Shown: positions 11,887-21,985, numbered from the stretch's first letter. The stretch is 64,000 nucleotides of DNA from Anniella stebbinsi (GCA_029215795.1 JARDYH010000005.1:163829814-163893813); one strand, 5' to 3'. The notes: generated by a model from the sequence alone, not told the origin. Made by a program: numbers and translations.

Positions 11887-12565
11887 GTTTCCATAGCAAC
11901 CTTCTTATCAGACTGTTTGGGAACAGCTGGAGAAAGTGAAAGTAAACAAAAGCAGAGCAGACTCAACGTAGACAAACTCTGTACTTTTCCACTCTCTGCT
12001 GTTTACTTCAACGCCTCTCTGCCCACAATTCAATGCAACACAATGGAATCCTCTTTTCTCCACTTTTTAGAATTAAATCTTCAAACACAGCTTACTGTTA
12101 ATTTGCTGCAACTCCCTTCTCCCATACATGTTTGCTGTTTAGATCCCTTATAAAGAAAGTCTGTTTCCACTCACCATAAAAAGGTTTGTTGTTTAATCTT
12201 GATTCTGTCACGTTGAAATCCCCCTGTCTATCATTAATTTTTGTTGTTATATAGTCAATCAATCTTGGGGAATGGATGTTGGTGGATCTTAACCCTTTTC
12301 CCAGGGTGACAATGCAATTCAAGAGTGGTAGATGTCTGGTCTCTTATCTCGCCGCTGCTCCCTTTGTCGAAGCTTCTGCCTCGGCTAGCTTGCAGCTCCT
12401 GAGATTAATGAGACGATTTATGACCTGCTCCAGCCAAGACCCCTTCAATCTAGGGACGTAAATTCTGTCCAGCAGCCACTTAGAAGGTATTTAAATCACA
12501 CTGTTCTGCTCAACTAAAAACTCAGCAGCGTCAGTCCTCCATTACTCTACCGGAAGTCCTTAAAA

Positions 12566-12635
12566 GCCTGCAAATCAGGCACCTGCAGTGCTACTTTCCC
12601 TTCCGGTGGGTCCGTAGGGTCTCGTCTTGTGGCAT
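12566..12635 (-). pseudogene. Gene A linker exon, 5' part, truncated by L1
   Basis: Acceptor ttccccaag precedes 12,635, as in copy B at 51,681. In gene frame the exon reads DATRRDPTDPPEGKVALQ and then runs into L1 sequence and a TAG within about ten codons. Inclusion would truncate the protein before the fingers. Exon 4 is phase 1-1, so skipping it joins exon 3 to exon 5 in frame. Confidence 0.85.
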
Positions 12636-12954
12636 CTTGGGGAAAAATAGAGAACTGGAAGCATCAGGAGGAATCTGTGGTTGTCGTTTGTGGTCTGTCA
12701 TTTTTACACTTTGAAGTTTGGAACCGAGACTTGCAGGACACTCCAACGTCTTGGGGTCAAGTGGCAAAAAATCTCAAAAGAAGCAAATTCCACATCTCAC
12801 TTCCTCTGCTTCTGGCTGCACCCACCACTGGAATGCAGTCCCTGAGATCTTTCCAAAAACTGAATTTGTCTATTGGCCTGAATGAAGTTCATCACCAACT
12901 CCTTGAGAAAGGGGCAGAGTGTGGGAGGGGTGATTTGGACCTGAAGGCATAACA

Positions 12955-13245
12955 ACCTAAGAAGAGCCCTGCTGGATCAGACCAAGGTTCCATTTAGTCC
13001 AGTGGTCTGTTCACACAGTGGCCAACCAGCTGTTGACCAGGGACCAACAAAGCAGGACACAGGTGCAAGAACATCCTCCCACCCATGTTCCCCAGCAACT
13101 GGTGTCACAGGCTTACTGCCTGGGAAAATGGAGGGAGCACGTAGCTATTAGGACTAGTAGCCATTGAGAGCCTTCTCCTCCAGGCATAAAAGGCTTCAGT
13201 CCACTCTTAAGACTCTGCTGGAGCAGGTTGCTCACTCGTAGCTTT
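12955..13245 (-). mobile_element. CR1-type LINE 3' UTR fragment
   Basis: Contains the reverse complement of the CR1-like 3' tail found elsewhere in the window (aagagccctgctggatcaga, cagtggccaaccagctg). Shared with copy B at about 52,005-52,290. Confidence 0.65.
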
Positions 13246-13317
13246 CCATGGTGCTACAACTACTACCCTCCCCGCAGTCTCTTTTTTGACTTTGACTGTC
13301 AACTTTTGATTTTTCTT

Positions 13318-13930
13318 CTTTTCTTTTTAGAATGCTTTTATTAAAGTTTTTCATATATTCAACACACCATAAAAATTATAACAATGCAATATAATATACT
13401 ACACTGTAATATACTTCCCTCCCCAACCCACAAAATAAATAAAAAATAATGAATGGAATGAAGTTTATTTACCTTATTACCTTTTTAAATTCCTGATATT
13501 ACTATATCAGAAATTTCATAACATTTATGTAGTCCATATCTCCTTAGCTATGTTCAGCATCTGTCAGCAACTCAAAATCTATTGTGTGTACAATGAATTT
13601 CCACCATATGACACTAAATGCTGGTGGCTCATCTTTGCTTTGTGGTAATCGTAACTTATACATTAGTTTTTCACAAATTGTAGTAGACTATATATTCTCA
13701 TATCATGCCTTTTTATCTAGGCAATCCAAATTTTTCCACTGCTGTACTATTGTCTGTCTTGCAGCTGCTATTTCAAAAGTTACTAATTGTTTGGCTACAA
13801 TAGGGTTATCATCACTATAGAAGGATAATATTTTTGATTATTATATCCTACTAATCCTTTAATAATTTCTTGAATGGAATTCCTACAGATTTGTTATATG
13901 GCCTTTTTAAAAGATTGTATCTGGAAAGAC
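13318..13930 (-). mobile_element. 5'-truncated L1 3' fragment
   Basis: On the minus strand the frames read a degraded ORF2 C-terminus (AAARQTIVQQW, QKAMLQICK style) followed by an A-rich 3' end, visible as a T-rich start at 13,318. The orthologous copy at 52,440-53,075 keeps a 75-codon open stretch of the same segment. It is older than the duplication and distinct from the full-length L1. Confidence 0.7.
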
Positions 13931-14227
13931 TGTATGCAAGTGTATCTTCATCACTTCCAGCTTCTTCCTGTTAATGCTTTGAGTCCTGCAACAGTTGTTG
14001 CAAGAGGAGGACAAGCCCATCACACCCCCTTACCCAAAATGGTGTCAGAGCTCTTCGCATCTTGGGAATCCGGAACCCACGGCTCTTCTCCTTGCTCCAG
14101 CTGGGCAATGAGCTCAGGCTTTGGGGCAAGAAATCCAGCTCAGGAAAGAAAAGAACAGGAGCATCAGAAGATACCTGAATGTTTAAAGTACTTATTCCTT
14201 ACACAATCATTTCATTTAGAATGGTAG

Positions 14228-15305
14228 CTCATGCTAAGGTTGCAACAGCTGGGATTGTTCAGCTCGGGGAAAAGGTGGCTGAGGGGAGACATGATGGAGG
14301 TGTACAAAATTACACATGGTGTGGAGAACGTGGATATAGGGAGACATTTTTCTCCCTCTCTCATAATACTAGGGCCATGTCTACACCAGCCATTTATCCC
14401 AGGATGGTATCGAGGTCATTCCTACCAGGCCACATGGAGTTCTCCTACTGCCACGGGAATCTAGGGATAACCTCTCCGTGTTCCCAGAAGATCAATAGCT
14501 GCTTTTCTCCTGTTTCCCCCCCCCCCTCAAAAATCCCGAGGTACGCTGCTGGTGTGCCCTCCCCACACAACGCTGTTGCTGGTCCTCGCGAGTAGTGGGG
14601 CTCAGTGAACAGCTTTGCGGAGTGAGTCCATAGGTATTTGGGGTGAGGGGAAGAGCATTGTTGCCACGTTCTGGATGGGTCTCGGTGCCGACTGTTGTGT
14701 GTGTGAATGTGTTTTAACGAAGAACAACTTCATGAAGGATCACAACTGTGCTCTTGAGCAAGTGTCAGGAATGGTAAAAAAAAAACCCCGACCTTCACTC
14801 CGGAACAGCTCTCCTGTACTTGCAGCAAACTTCTCTGGCGTGTGTCCTATGAGGGACGACTGCGGAAGCACAAGACTTCACGATCATCCCTCCCCCTCTC
14901 AAAAGGGCTCTAGGTGTAGATGAGCCTTAGAACCCAATGGGATCATCCCTTGAAGCTGATTGGTGAGAGATTCAGGACAGAAAAAAGGAAGGACTTCTTC
15001 ACACAGCGCATTGTTAAACTCTGGAATTCACTACCACAAGATATGGTGATGGCCACCAATTTGGATGGCTTTAAAAGGGGGTTGGATGAATTCCTGGAGA
15101 AGGCTATCAATGGCTACTAATCCTGATGGCTATGTGCATCAGTAAGCCTATATGCACTAGTTGGTGAGGAACGTGGGTGGGAGGGTGCTGTTGTACCATG
15201 CCTTGCTTGTGAGTCCCAGGTCGACAGCCGGTTGGCCACTGTGTGAGCAAAGTGCTGGACTAGATGGACCCTTGGTCTGATCCAGCATGGCTCTTCTTAT
15301 GTTCT
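14228..15305 (+). mobile_element. CR1-type LINE 3' end, split by a MITE
   Basis: The last part of a CR1 ORF2 (RLQQLGLFSSGKRWLRGDMMEV frame, 14,231-14,370) continues after a MITE at 14,927 as KLIGERFRTEKRKDFF and LWNSLPQDMVMATNLDGFK, ending at 15,120. The 3' UTR contains the tggatggctttaaaaggg and gatccagcatggctcttctt motifs. The C-terminal FFTQRIVKLWNSLP sequence is typical of CR1. Orthologue: 53,370-54,455. Confidence 0.8.
14371..14926. mobile_element. About 555-bp non-autonomous DNA transposon inside CR1
   Basis: It interrupts the CR1 sequence between the frame ending ...LSHNT and the one resuming at agaacccaatggg, an uninterrupted junction in the CR1 at 33,950. Left terminus agggccatgtctacacc and inverted right terminus aaggctcatctacacc match imperfectly. 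Also present in copy B (53,501-54,058), so it predates the duplication. Confidence 0.7.
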
Positions 15306-15390
15306 TATCCTTAGAACTTCAGTTAGGGAAGGAAACTTTTAAATAACACATGAACATTCATGGGCCTATGTTGGAATGTATGGCACTCTT

Positions 15391-15475
15391 CCCAAAGGAC
15401 TACAGTTCCCCTCACCTTGATCATTGGCCATGCTGGCTGGGGCTGATGGGAGCTGTAGTGCAAAACACCTGGAGG
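15391..15475. repeat. Short palindromic interspersed repeat
   Basis: Imperfect inverted repeat with arms like actacagttccc and gggagctgtagt around catgctggctgggg. Similar units occur at about 6400-6480, 16,140-16,190, 18,280-18,300, 30,340-30,370, 35,400-35,425, 39,115-39,175, 41,225-41,330 and 54,545-54,610. Probably a small MITE family widespread in squamates. Confidence 0.5.
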
Positions 15476-15578
15476 CTTGTGGATCCCTGGTCAAGAACTG
15501 GTTGGCCACTTTGTGAACAGAACGTTGGTCTAGAAGGACCCTTGGTCTGATCCAGCAGGGCTCTTCTTCTGTCCTAAC

Positions 15579-15836
15579 CTTGGGAAAATATAAAGATCTT
15601 CACCATGCACTGAAAAGACCACAATGTAGGCACCAGGCAAAACCCTCTGGAGAGTGCATTTCACAACAGGGGTGTCACTACGGAAAAATATCTCTCCGTA
15701 ATAGACACCTGCTTCGTCTCCTTTGGAAACCAGGAACGGGTCTCTGAAGATGATCAGAGGTTCTGGGCAGGTATATATGGGAGGCAATTGTCCTTCAGGT
15801 AATGTAGCCCCAAGCTCTTTAGGCTTTACTTCAAGG
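15579..15836 (-). CDS. Unidentified exon-like ORF, phase 2-2, 85 codons
   Basis: Bounded by an acceptor-like ccccag before 15,836 and a donor-like AAG|GTTAGG after 15,579. It gives a 258-nt open segment whose frame starts after one base and ends two bases into a codon. The peptide begins LEVKPKELGATLPEGQ, contains IFRDPFLVSKGDEAGVYYG, and ends HGEDLYIFPR. I do not recognise the domain. It lies between exons 3 and 4 of gene A but its phase does not fit that transcript, so it may belong to another or lost gene. Copy B (56,267-56,524) differs at only two positions, one of which is a nonsense change. Composition is non-repetitive. Confidence 0.4.
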
Positions 15837-16285
15837 CTGGGGAAACCAGTGGCTTTCCGGATGTTGTTAGACTACAACTCCCATACGAGCATTTTGAATT
15901 GGGACTGGAAACAGAGTGGAAGTCAGTGCAAGTCACAAAACGCTGGTGTAACAAGACTGCAATGGGCGAGTCGCTGTCAACAACCGTGCAACCTTATCTA
16001 TCCTATCCTATCTATCCATTACATTTCTATACCGTCCAATAGACACAGCTCTCTGGGTGATTCACAACCATAATGCACTGCAGTAAACTGGTTCCCTCTA
16101 GGTGGTAATCCAGTTCCCATCCTCACCGGGCAATGACAGTTGGTGGTAATGGGAGTTGTAGTCCAACACATTTGGAGGGTGCCAGTTGAGGAAGACTGAT
16201 TTTGGATGATAAAAGGCTGCCATTTTAGGAACTTAAGAGGGGCCTTGCTGGATCAGGCAATGGTCCATCTAGTCCAGCATTGACC

Positions 16286-16453
16286 CTGTTCAGACAACAC
16301 ACCACACCAAGGTGGTTAAGCATTTTGAGGTAAATATTATGCCTTAGTGTGGAATGTGAACCATGACTTCGCATGTCATGTGAACCATTCCTAACCATGG
16401 TGGCTACAGAACCACAGTTTAAACTCACTAACCATTTGCTGCAAAAGGCTTAG
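16286..16453. mobile_element. Truncated MITE, TIR ctgttcagacaacac type
   Basis: Same family as 5974-6180. The left TIR is at 16,286. The right end is lost at a junction with the L2-like LINE, where copy B retains a complete element (56,943-57,144) and 0.8 kb more sequence. Confidence 0.65.
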
Positions 16454-16454
16454 C

Positions 16455-17240
16455 GGCCTGGAATCATCTCTGTCACTTGAGGCTCAGGTGGCCTCAGTGG
16501 CACGGAGTGCCTTCTACCAACTCCTAACTGGACAGGGATAACCTGGCTTCAGTTGTCTCTGCTCTGGTAACCTCCAAGTTAGATTACTGCAATGCGCTCT
16601 ACATGGGTGTGCCTTTGAGGACGGTGTGGAAGCTGCAGCTTGTGCAAAATGCAGCGGCCAGATTGGTAACAGGGAACAGAAGGTTTGAACATATAAGACC
16701 GATTCTGGCCCGCTTGCATCGGCTATCTGTATGTTTCCAAGCCCGATTCAAGGTGCTGGTTTTAACCTATAAAACCTTATACGGCTTGGGACCACAATAC
16801 CTGATGAAACGCCTTCCCCAACATGAACCTACCCGTACACTACGCTTAACATAAAAGGTCCTCCTCCGGATGCCTACTCTGAGGGAAGCTCAGAGGACGG
16901 CAACAAGGGAGAGGGCCTTTTCAGTGGTGGCCCCCCAATTATGGAAAGATCTTCCCGATGAGGCCCGCCTGGTGCCAACATTGTTATCTTTTCGGCGCCA
17001 GGTCAAAACTTTTATTTTCTCCCAGGCATTTTAACAACTGAAGTTGAGGTTTTAACTGACTTTGTGTCCAGGCTTAAAAGTTTAAAATGTTTTAAATATC
17101 AGCTGTTTTATGTTTTATGTTTTTAAATTTTGTATATTGTCTTTTTAATGTGCAATCTTTTAATTTTTGTAAAATGCCCAGAGAGCTTCAGCTATGGGGG
17201 GGGGGGGGGATATACATGTAATAAATAATAACAATAGTAA
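16455..17240 (+). mobile_element. L2-like LINE, truncated 3' part
   Basis: Frames give the end of the reverse-transcriptase polyprotein: SDYCNALYMGV in degraded form, KLQLVQNAAARLVTG and RFEHIRPILARLHRL (16,603-16,854), then a C-terminus and a 3' UTR ending in aataaataataacaatag. Relative to copy B the 5' part is deleted. The motif set matches L2-type Jockey-superfamily LINEs. Confidence 0.75.
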
Positions 17241-17406
17241 TAATGCCTTGACAGGGTTGTTTTGAGATCCTTGTCTTGTTTGAGGCTCTCATAATATATC
17301 TGTGGACCTTTGGATAAAGCAAGAAATGAAGGAAAAAACACTCCTCCTGAAAAGAGGAAAGACCAATGAGGGCACTCACAAAGTTTCCCAGTGTCTCGTT
17401 TCTTAC

Positions 17407-17482
17407 CCAGTGAGGCCACGTTCTCATGGTTTCCTTCACCCTCTGTCAAATATACAGCCAGGTCGTCAAAGGTTCGTAGACT
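17407..17482 (-). CDS. Gene A exon 3: KRAB-like A-box lacking its core
   Basis: 76-nt exon with acceptor tttgtttctttag before 17,482 and donor GTAAGA after 17,407. In frame with exons 2 and 5 it reads TFDDLAVYLTEGE joined directly to GNHENVASLG. These are the two ends of a KRAB A-box; the usual exon is 127 nt. The missing 51 nt (17 codons, the region normally like WALLDPxQRALYxxVM) are absent in copy B too. Known KRAB function, recruitment of TRIM28/KAP1, needs the DV pair and the MLE region. Here DV is DL and MLE is absent, so corepressor binding is doubtful. It ends in phase 1, matching exons 4 and 5. Confidence 0.75.
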
Positions 17483-18398
17483 CTAAAGAAACAAAACAGA
17501 AGGGGGAGAACTGACTTAATCCCCATTTCCCCAGAATCTCCGACACAGGTCGCATTCGCACATGGTAAGCAGGGATACTTGGCATAATATTCCAGTCATG
17601 TGAATAAGCAGTATGTTGGTGCAAGCAGCTCTTCCTTCCATCCATTATGTGAGCAGGTAAAAAAAACCAAGAAGGGGATAGCTTTTTGAAAGTAACAGAA
17701 CTAAACTTTATAGCAATAAGTAACATAATGTTTGATGTAAATCCAACACCATGTTTGGTGCTTCATTTATATTAAAACAAACCAAATGCTAGATAACTGA
17801 ATATCAGATAATCTATCGTGCAATACCTGAAGTGGGAAGGGAAGATTTCTTCCAACCATTCAACTTAAAAAGAGAATTTGCATTTTCTTTTAAATAGTTC
17901 AGGAAAGAGCAACAGATGCATCAAACAGTCATACTTTGTCTAAATAAACTGACATACGAATGAAATTTTTGGGATATCCACATGCAGCCCCCTTTGCACA
18001 AGCCGACAAAAAAAGCAGGAAGTCTTCCATTAACTATTGTATCCCTTTCATCTAAATGGGAAGCTCTGATTATCAGCTTCATGACAAGACAGGACATTAA
18101 ACAATGAGGGATCTATAGGAAGCTTCATCATGGAAGACTTCCTGGTTTGTTTGCCAACTCACAAAATGCTGCTGAATGCACAGGGGAAAAGCCTGTTCAT
18201 CTCTTGGTTTATGAAGTTACATCTGAATGCAGGCAACATCTCCTCTAGCTTTAATCCCCCCCCCCCCCGCTGGCTGGGGAATGCTGGGAGTTGTAGGACT
18301 TCTTTCTGTCTAAACACACATTGGATTCTGCCTTTTATCTTTTCTTGCTCTTTCCTTCCTCCAGCAAAATTCATATGGAAATCTGAAGCCCCTCTTAC
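17483..18398. other. Intron 2 of gene A
   Basis: Homologous to 58,926-59,830 in copy B with a high match. Contains a short palindromic-repeat half near 18,280-18,300. No other exon with matching phase was seen. Confidence 0.6.
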
Positions 18399-18481
18399 CT
18401 TTGCTGGCTGTGCTGCAGTCCTTGTACAGCTGCTGGAAGGAGGGGATAATCTGGATAGAGGCGTGGATGTCATGCTGCACT
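18399..18481 (-). CDS. Gene A exon 2: Ser/Thr/Pro-rich segment
   Basis: 83-nt exon with acceptor ttgctcccacag and donor AAAG|GTAAGAGG. Phase 1 at entry and 0 at exit fit exon 1 and exon 3 exactly. In frame it encodes ECSMTSTPLSRLSPPSSS followed by CTRTAAQPAK. Another frame has no stop, but only this one joins exons 1 and 3. No known domain; probably a disordered N-terminal linker. Copy B has the same exon at 59,831-59,913. Confidence 0.65.
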
Positions 18482-18573
18482 CTGTGGGAGCAAGGAAGGC
18501 AGATGGGATATGCATTTTCCCAGTATCATCTTGCGTCTTAAGAACCGATCTTTCGGTGGGCAAGACACAATGA

Positions 18574-18812
18574 CTGGGTCAGACACCATAACCCACATTC
18601 CAGTATGTATGGTGTGTGGGTTGTTGTTGAACCATGGGTTATCATATTATCTGAACCCAACTTTGGTAGGAAACCATGGTTTGTTAACCACGAACAACCT
18701 ATGAAGAGAACCCATGGTTTATTGTTGGGTTGTGAACTGTGGGTTGTCCACAATGGCTTGTTATGTGGCTGGGTTCAGTCAACACAATAACCCATGTTTC
18801 AACAAATGGAGG
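18574..18812. mobile_element. Palindrome-rich MITE cluster (aacccatggtt motif)
   Basis: Repeated direct and inverted copies of ctgggttcagacaxxataaccca. The segment 18,574-18,656 has inverted ends. A further direct copy of the terminus occurs at 18,769-18,795. It looks like one or two overlapping non-autonomous DNA elements. Conserved in copy B (60,001-60,245). Confidence 0.5.
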
Positions 18813-18990
18813 ACACTAGTTTGTGGAAGGCTCCTCAGATATATCAAGTTATGGAGGCATGGACTTCACACAGAGTTCATCGTATAATACAACTGAAGTC
18901 ATGCACCTATTCGTCCATGGCAACATTGACTGGAGGCTGCAGCTAGTGGCACGAGCTAGCCCACAATTTGACCAAACTTAATATTTGTGA

Positions 18991-19172
18991 TTGGGATGAA
19001 ATTAATGGAAGAGCAATTGTTTTGCATGCAGGAGATCCCAGGTTTAATTCCCAGCATCTGCAGGTAGGGCAAGAAAAAAATGCCTGCCTGAAGAGTTGTT
19101 GTTAGTCAGTGTTGAAGATGCTGGGCTAGATGGACCAAGGAGCAGAAGGCAGCTCTCTGTGTTCCCATGTTC
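18991..19172 (+). mobile_element. tRNA-Ala-derived SINE
   Basis: The 5' part resembles tRNA-Ala (UGC): gagcaattgttttgcatgca for the anticodon arm, then the B-box-like ggtttaattcc. The tail has gatgctgggctagatggacc and ggcagctctctgtgttcc. It is decayed (no acceptor pairing) and not a tRNA gene. Orthologue at 60,428-60,610. Confidence 0.7.
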
Positions 19173-19734
19173 CTTCCTCCAACCTCAAGTTAGCTTCAGA
19201 GCCTGACTGGCCTCTTTGCCTTCCTCACAGGCTGCTCCGAAGTCTCTGCTGGTAACTGTGCAGCAATTCATATCTCACCCTTTACATCATATTATGTTGT
19301 GATGCCGAAACTCCCCAGCTTGACAGAAGGGCTGCAGGAAGACTGGACTGTTTTGGTACCTGCCAACGTTTTGATGAATGCACGTTGCACCCTCCAAAGC
19401 GACACAGAAACACCACCTTATAAAGCCAGCCTTACTCCTTTCTCCTCTGTAAGAGATTCTTCTCTCAACCTTCGGTCCCTGCTCTTCTTTTCTTTCCTCT
19501 CCCCTGGTTTAAAAAGCCTCCTGGATTCCTTTCCAGCTTTTCTGATTCTCTTCCTTTCCTTCCCGCCTTCCAGGAGGACAAAGGAGGAGGGACCCGATCT
19601 GCTGCTCCCCCTTGTCACTCCATCATGAAAGCATCCATGCTCAGGCAGACTCCGGCCGAGCCGAGCCCCCCCACCCCTCCATGAGCTGAGAACAAACTCC
19701 CCGCCCCACCATTTGGTCCCTTCTCCCCACTTAC

Positions 19735-19795
19735 CGGCATTTGCAAAGTGGGATTCAGGCGCTTTTGCAGGCTGGTGCAATTCTTCTACCTCCAT
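19735..19795 (-). CDS. Gene A exon 1: start of coding sequence
   Basis: First coding exon. ATG at 19,795-19,793, reading MEVEELHQPAKAPESHFANA, then donor G|GTAAGTGGGG. It ends in phase 1, which exon 2 completes as GAG. Upstream in-frame codons are GTG GTG TTG, so this is the first ATG. The acidic leader followed by an SP-rich exon is the usual place for the N-terminus of KRAB/C2H2 proteins. Copy B has the same exon at 61,200-61,260 with K-to-E. Confidence 0.65.
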
Positions 19796-19857
19796 CACCA
19801 CCAAAGTCAGCTGCCTTCGTCCGGGTTTGCAGCGTGTCTACTTCCCAAGACCAAAAC

Positions 19858-19948
19858 AGCCAATCAGCCAGTGATCCTCCCATCTTAAGTCCATCACCCC
19901 TCCTGGTAAAGAGCACCCGGGTAGCCCGGGGCTGCTGGGAAATGTAGT
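19858..19948 (-). promoter_or_regulatory. Putative gene A promoter elements
   Basis: Upstream of the ATG the minus strand carries an inverted CCAAT box (plus gccaatcag, 19,859-19,867). It also carries ACTACATTTCCCA (19,936-19,948), which resembles the ZNF143/SBS motif ACTACAATTCCC found in many vertebrate promoters. No TATA box was found at a suitable place. The call is from motif resemblance only. Confidence 0.4.
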
Positions 19949-19949
19949 C

Positions 19950-20712
19950 CTGTCCTTCAACTTTAAGGAGTCGAAGAGGATTCTGGCGGGGCTTCATTTC
20001 GAGGCTGAGCTATGCGAAGAGCTTCCAATACTGAGCAGATAAAAAATAGGGAAATGAGCGTGGAACATACTGATGTCTTCTACCCAAACCACTGCCCTTA
20101 AAATGCGTTGCTCAATGCTCTGCTCTGCCTGTCCACTATTGCATCTATGTACTGCTCTGCAATGGTTTGTTTTCTGGTGATTTTTAAAGCCAAGTCAACC
20201 TTAGGAGGCTTTTTGTTGATTAAAGATATTAGTATTTAATATTTATCCCTTTTTCTTCTTCTCCAGCATTTATCATTATTATTTACATTTATTAGACACT
20301 TTTCTTTTCTTTTTTTTTTTAAAAAAGGCTCAAGGCATCTTACAGCAGGGATTAAAACATACGTAAAATGCCAAGATCAGGTAAACCAATTTAGGGGAGA
20401 ATCCTAACCTGGTACTGAAAGGATGACAGAGTGTTTCACGTTGGGGTTGGAGGGGGGGATACCACCGAAAAGGCCTTGCGATCCACTGAGCCTAACTTGG
20501 AGGAGTCCCTCTTGACAACAGCTGTCTGACAATATTCTAAACTATACCTTAGCACCTGCAAGGTATGAAATAGCAGGCTATTCGTTATTTGTTGACTTAA
20601 TGTTCAAATGCATTTAATTGTTTAGTTAGGGCACAATTCTAGCAGTAGGCATACAACTATCCAACATGGAGTGGGAGGAGCAGTGGATTTGATGTTAGCC
20701 TCCACACTGCCT
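19950..20712. other. Upstream flank of gene A
   Basis: Homologous to 61,500-62,265. Contains a T-rich/A-rich run near 20,315-20,335 and a short G-rich run near 20,450. No gene seen. Confidence 0.5.
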
Positions 20713-21024
20713 CAGCTCTGTATCCAGGTCAGGGCTCCTGTAACTTTAACAGTTGTAGAGAAAAGGGAATTTCAGCCAGTGTCATTTGTATGCAATTAGT
20801 TCCTGGTGAAATTCCCTCTTCATCACAACAGTTAAAGTTGCAGGGGCCCTGCCTTCTTTTGTATCTGGTCACTCTAGTATAGAGCATGCACCTTTAACTG
20901 TTGTGATGAAGAGGGAATTTCACCAGGAACTAATTGCATACAAATGACAGTGGCTGAAATTCCCTTTTCTCTACAACTGTTAAAGTTACAGGAGCCCTGA
21001 CCTGGATTTTATCTGGTCACCCTA
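20713..21024. mobile_element. Long-hairpin hAT-type MITE (TAGGGTGACCA family)
   Basis: Two arms of about 130 bp (tcagggctcctgtaacttta with its near-perfect inverse) separated by a short spacer. The right end is ctggtcacccta, the family's terminal repeat; the left terminus is missing. Copy B lacks the element and instead has about 0.87 kb (62,265-63,140), so this insertion is associated with a deletion in A. Confidence 0.75.
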
Positions 21025-21364
21025 ATGCTGGGTGAGGCCAAATCTGAACTCTTGAGAATGTAGTGTAAGGCTTCCCCAAACTGGTGCTCTTCAGATACGT
21101 TGAACCTGTGCTAGCTGGGGGATGCTGGGAGTCTAACGCACTTGGAGGGCACCAGGGAAGGCTGTTGTAGGAAAACACTATTTTTCAAGTATATCTTTAG
21201 TAGGGATGTGTATTGTATTGGATTCGATGTTCGATTCTGAAGCAAATCAGGGGAAATTAGACATCTGATACCATTTTTTTTCCAGGTGCTCCGATTTTAT
21301 CTGAGCTGATATTTTCTATCCGATTCAAATTGGATAAAATCGGAACATCAGACGCCATTTTGGA

Positions 21365-21985
21365 ATGATTTCCCCATAGCCTTCTATTGCTGTAAAAAAA
21401 GTCTATAACTTTTTTATTTTTAAAGATAAAATCATGAAACTTGGCCACATGGCAGATGGGTTTGAGGTACTTCTGTGTGAAAAAATTCAGAAAGATAGGT
21501 GCAGACATTTTGTGTCTATGAATTTTTTACTAACGAAAGAGGAATGTCTAGAACTTTTTTTATTTTTAAAGATCCACACATGAAACTTTGCTACATTGGA
21601 GATGGTATGTTGCTATTCATGTGTGTGAAATTTCAGAAACATAGGCGCTTGCCTTGGGTGACAATGAATTTTTGAAAAATGGGTTGCATTAGGGGAAAGA
21701 CAGTTATGCCTTCTACTTTTTTATTTTTAAAGATAGAATTTTGAAACTTGGCCACATTAGAGATGATATGTAGGTAACAATGTGTGAGAAATTTCAGAAA
21801 CATAGGTTCAAGCGTGTAGTGGCAAGGTATTTTTTGTAAAAATGAGGAAAGAATCTCATTTAACTTCTTATTTTTAAAGATAGAAGCATGAAACTTGGCC
21901 ACATGGCAGATGGGTCTGAGGTACATGTGTGAGAAATTTCTGAAAGGTAGGTCCAGGCGTTTTGTGGCTATGAATTTTTTACTTT
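21365..21985. repeat. Four diverged tandem units of about 150 bp
   Basis: The phrase tatttttaaagata recurs near 21,415, 21,562, 21,720 and 21,868, followed each time by tgaaacttggccacat and ttcagaaa-type sequence. Copy B has only one unit (63,510-63,650). A related but distinct array lies at 41,720-42,290. Confidence 0.75.

Larger units (their letters stand above)
6953..12565 (-). mobile_element. L1-type LINE inserted into exon 4 of gene A
   Basis: A 5.6-kb non-LTR retrotransposon on the minus strand. Its poly(A) tail appears as poly(T) at 6953-6963; the 5' UTR lies at about 11,890-12,560. The empty site is preserved in copy B (51,600-51,625), which defines both ends. Copy A's flank reads TTTT/AAGGA on the minus strand, compatible with L1 endonuclease target preference. 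A target duplication of only 5-7 bp (aagga type) is discernible. The element carries ORF1 and ORF2 remnants listed separately and is dead through frameshifts. Confidence 0.9.

Noticed and set aside
18130..18573. 147-codon plus-strand ORF in gene A
   Set aside because: Antisense to exon 2 and intron 2 with low-complexity Pro run from a C tract. The matching ORF in copy B is shorter; the minus strand has proper splice signals.
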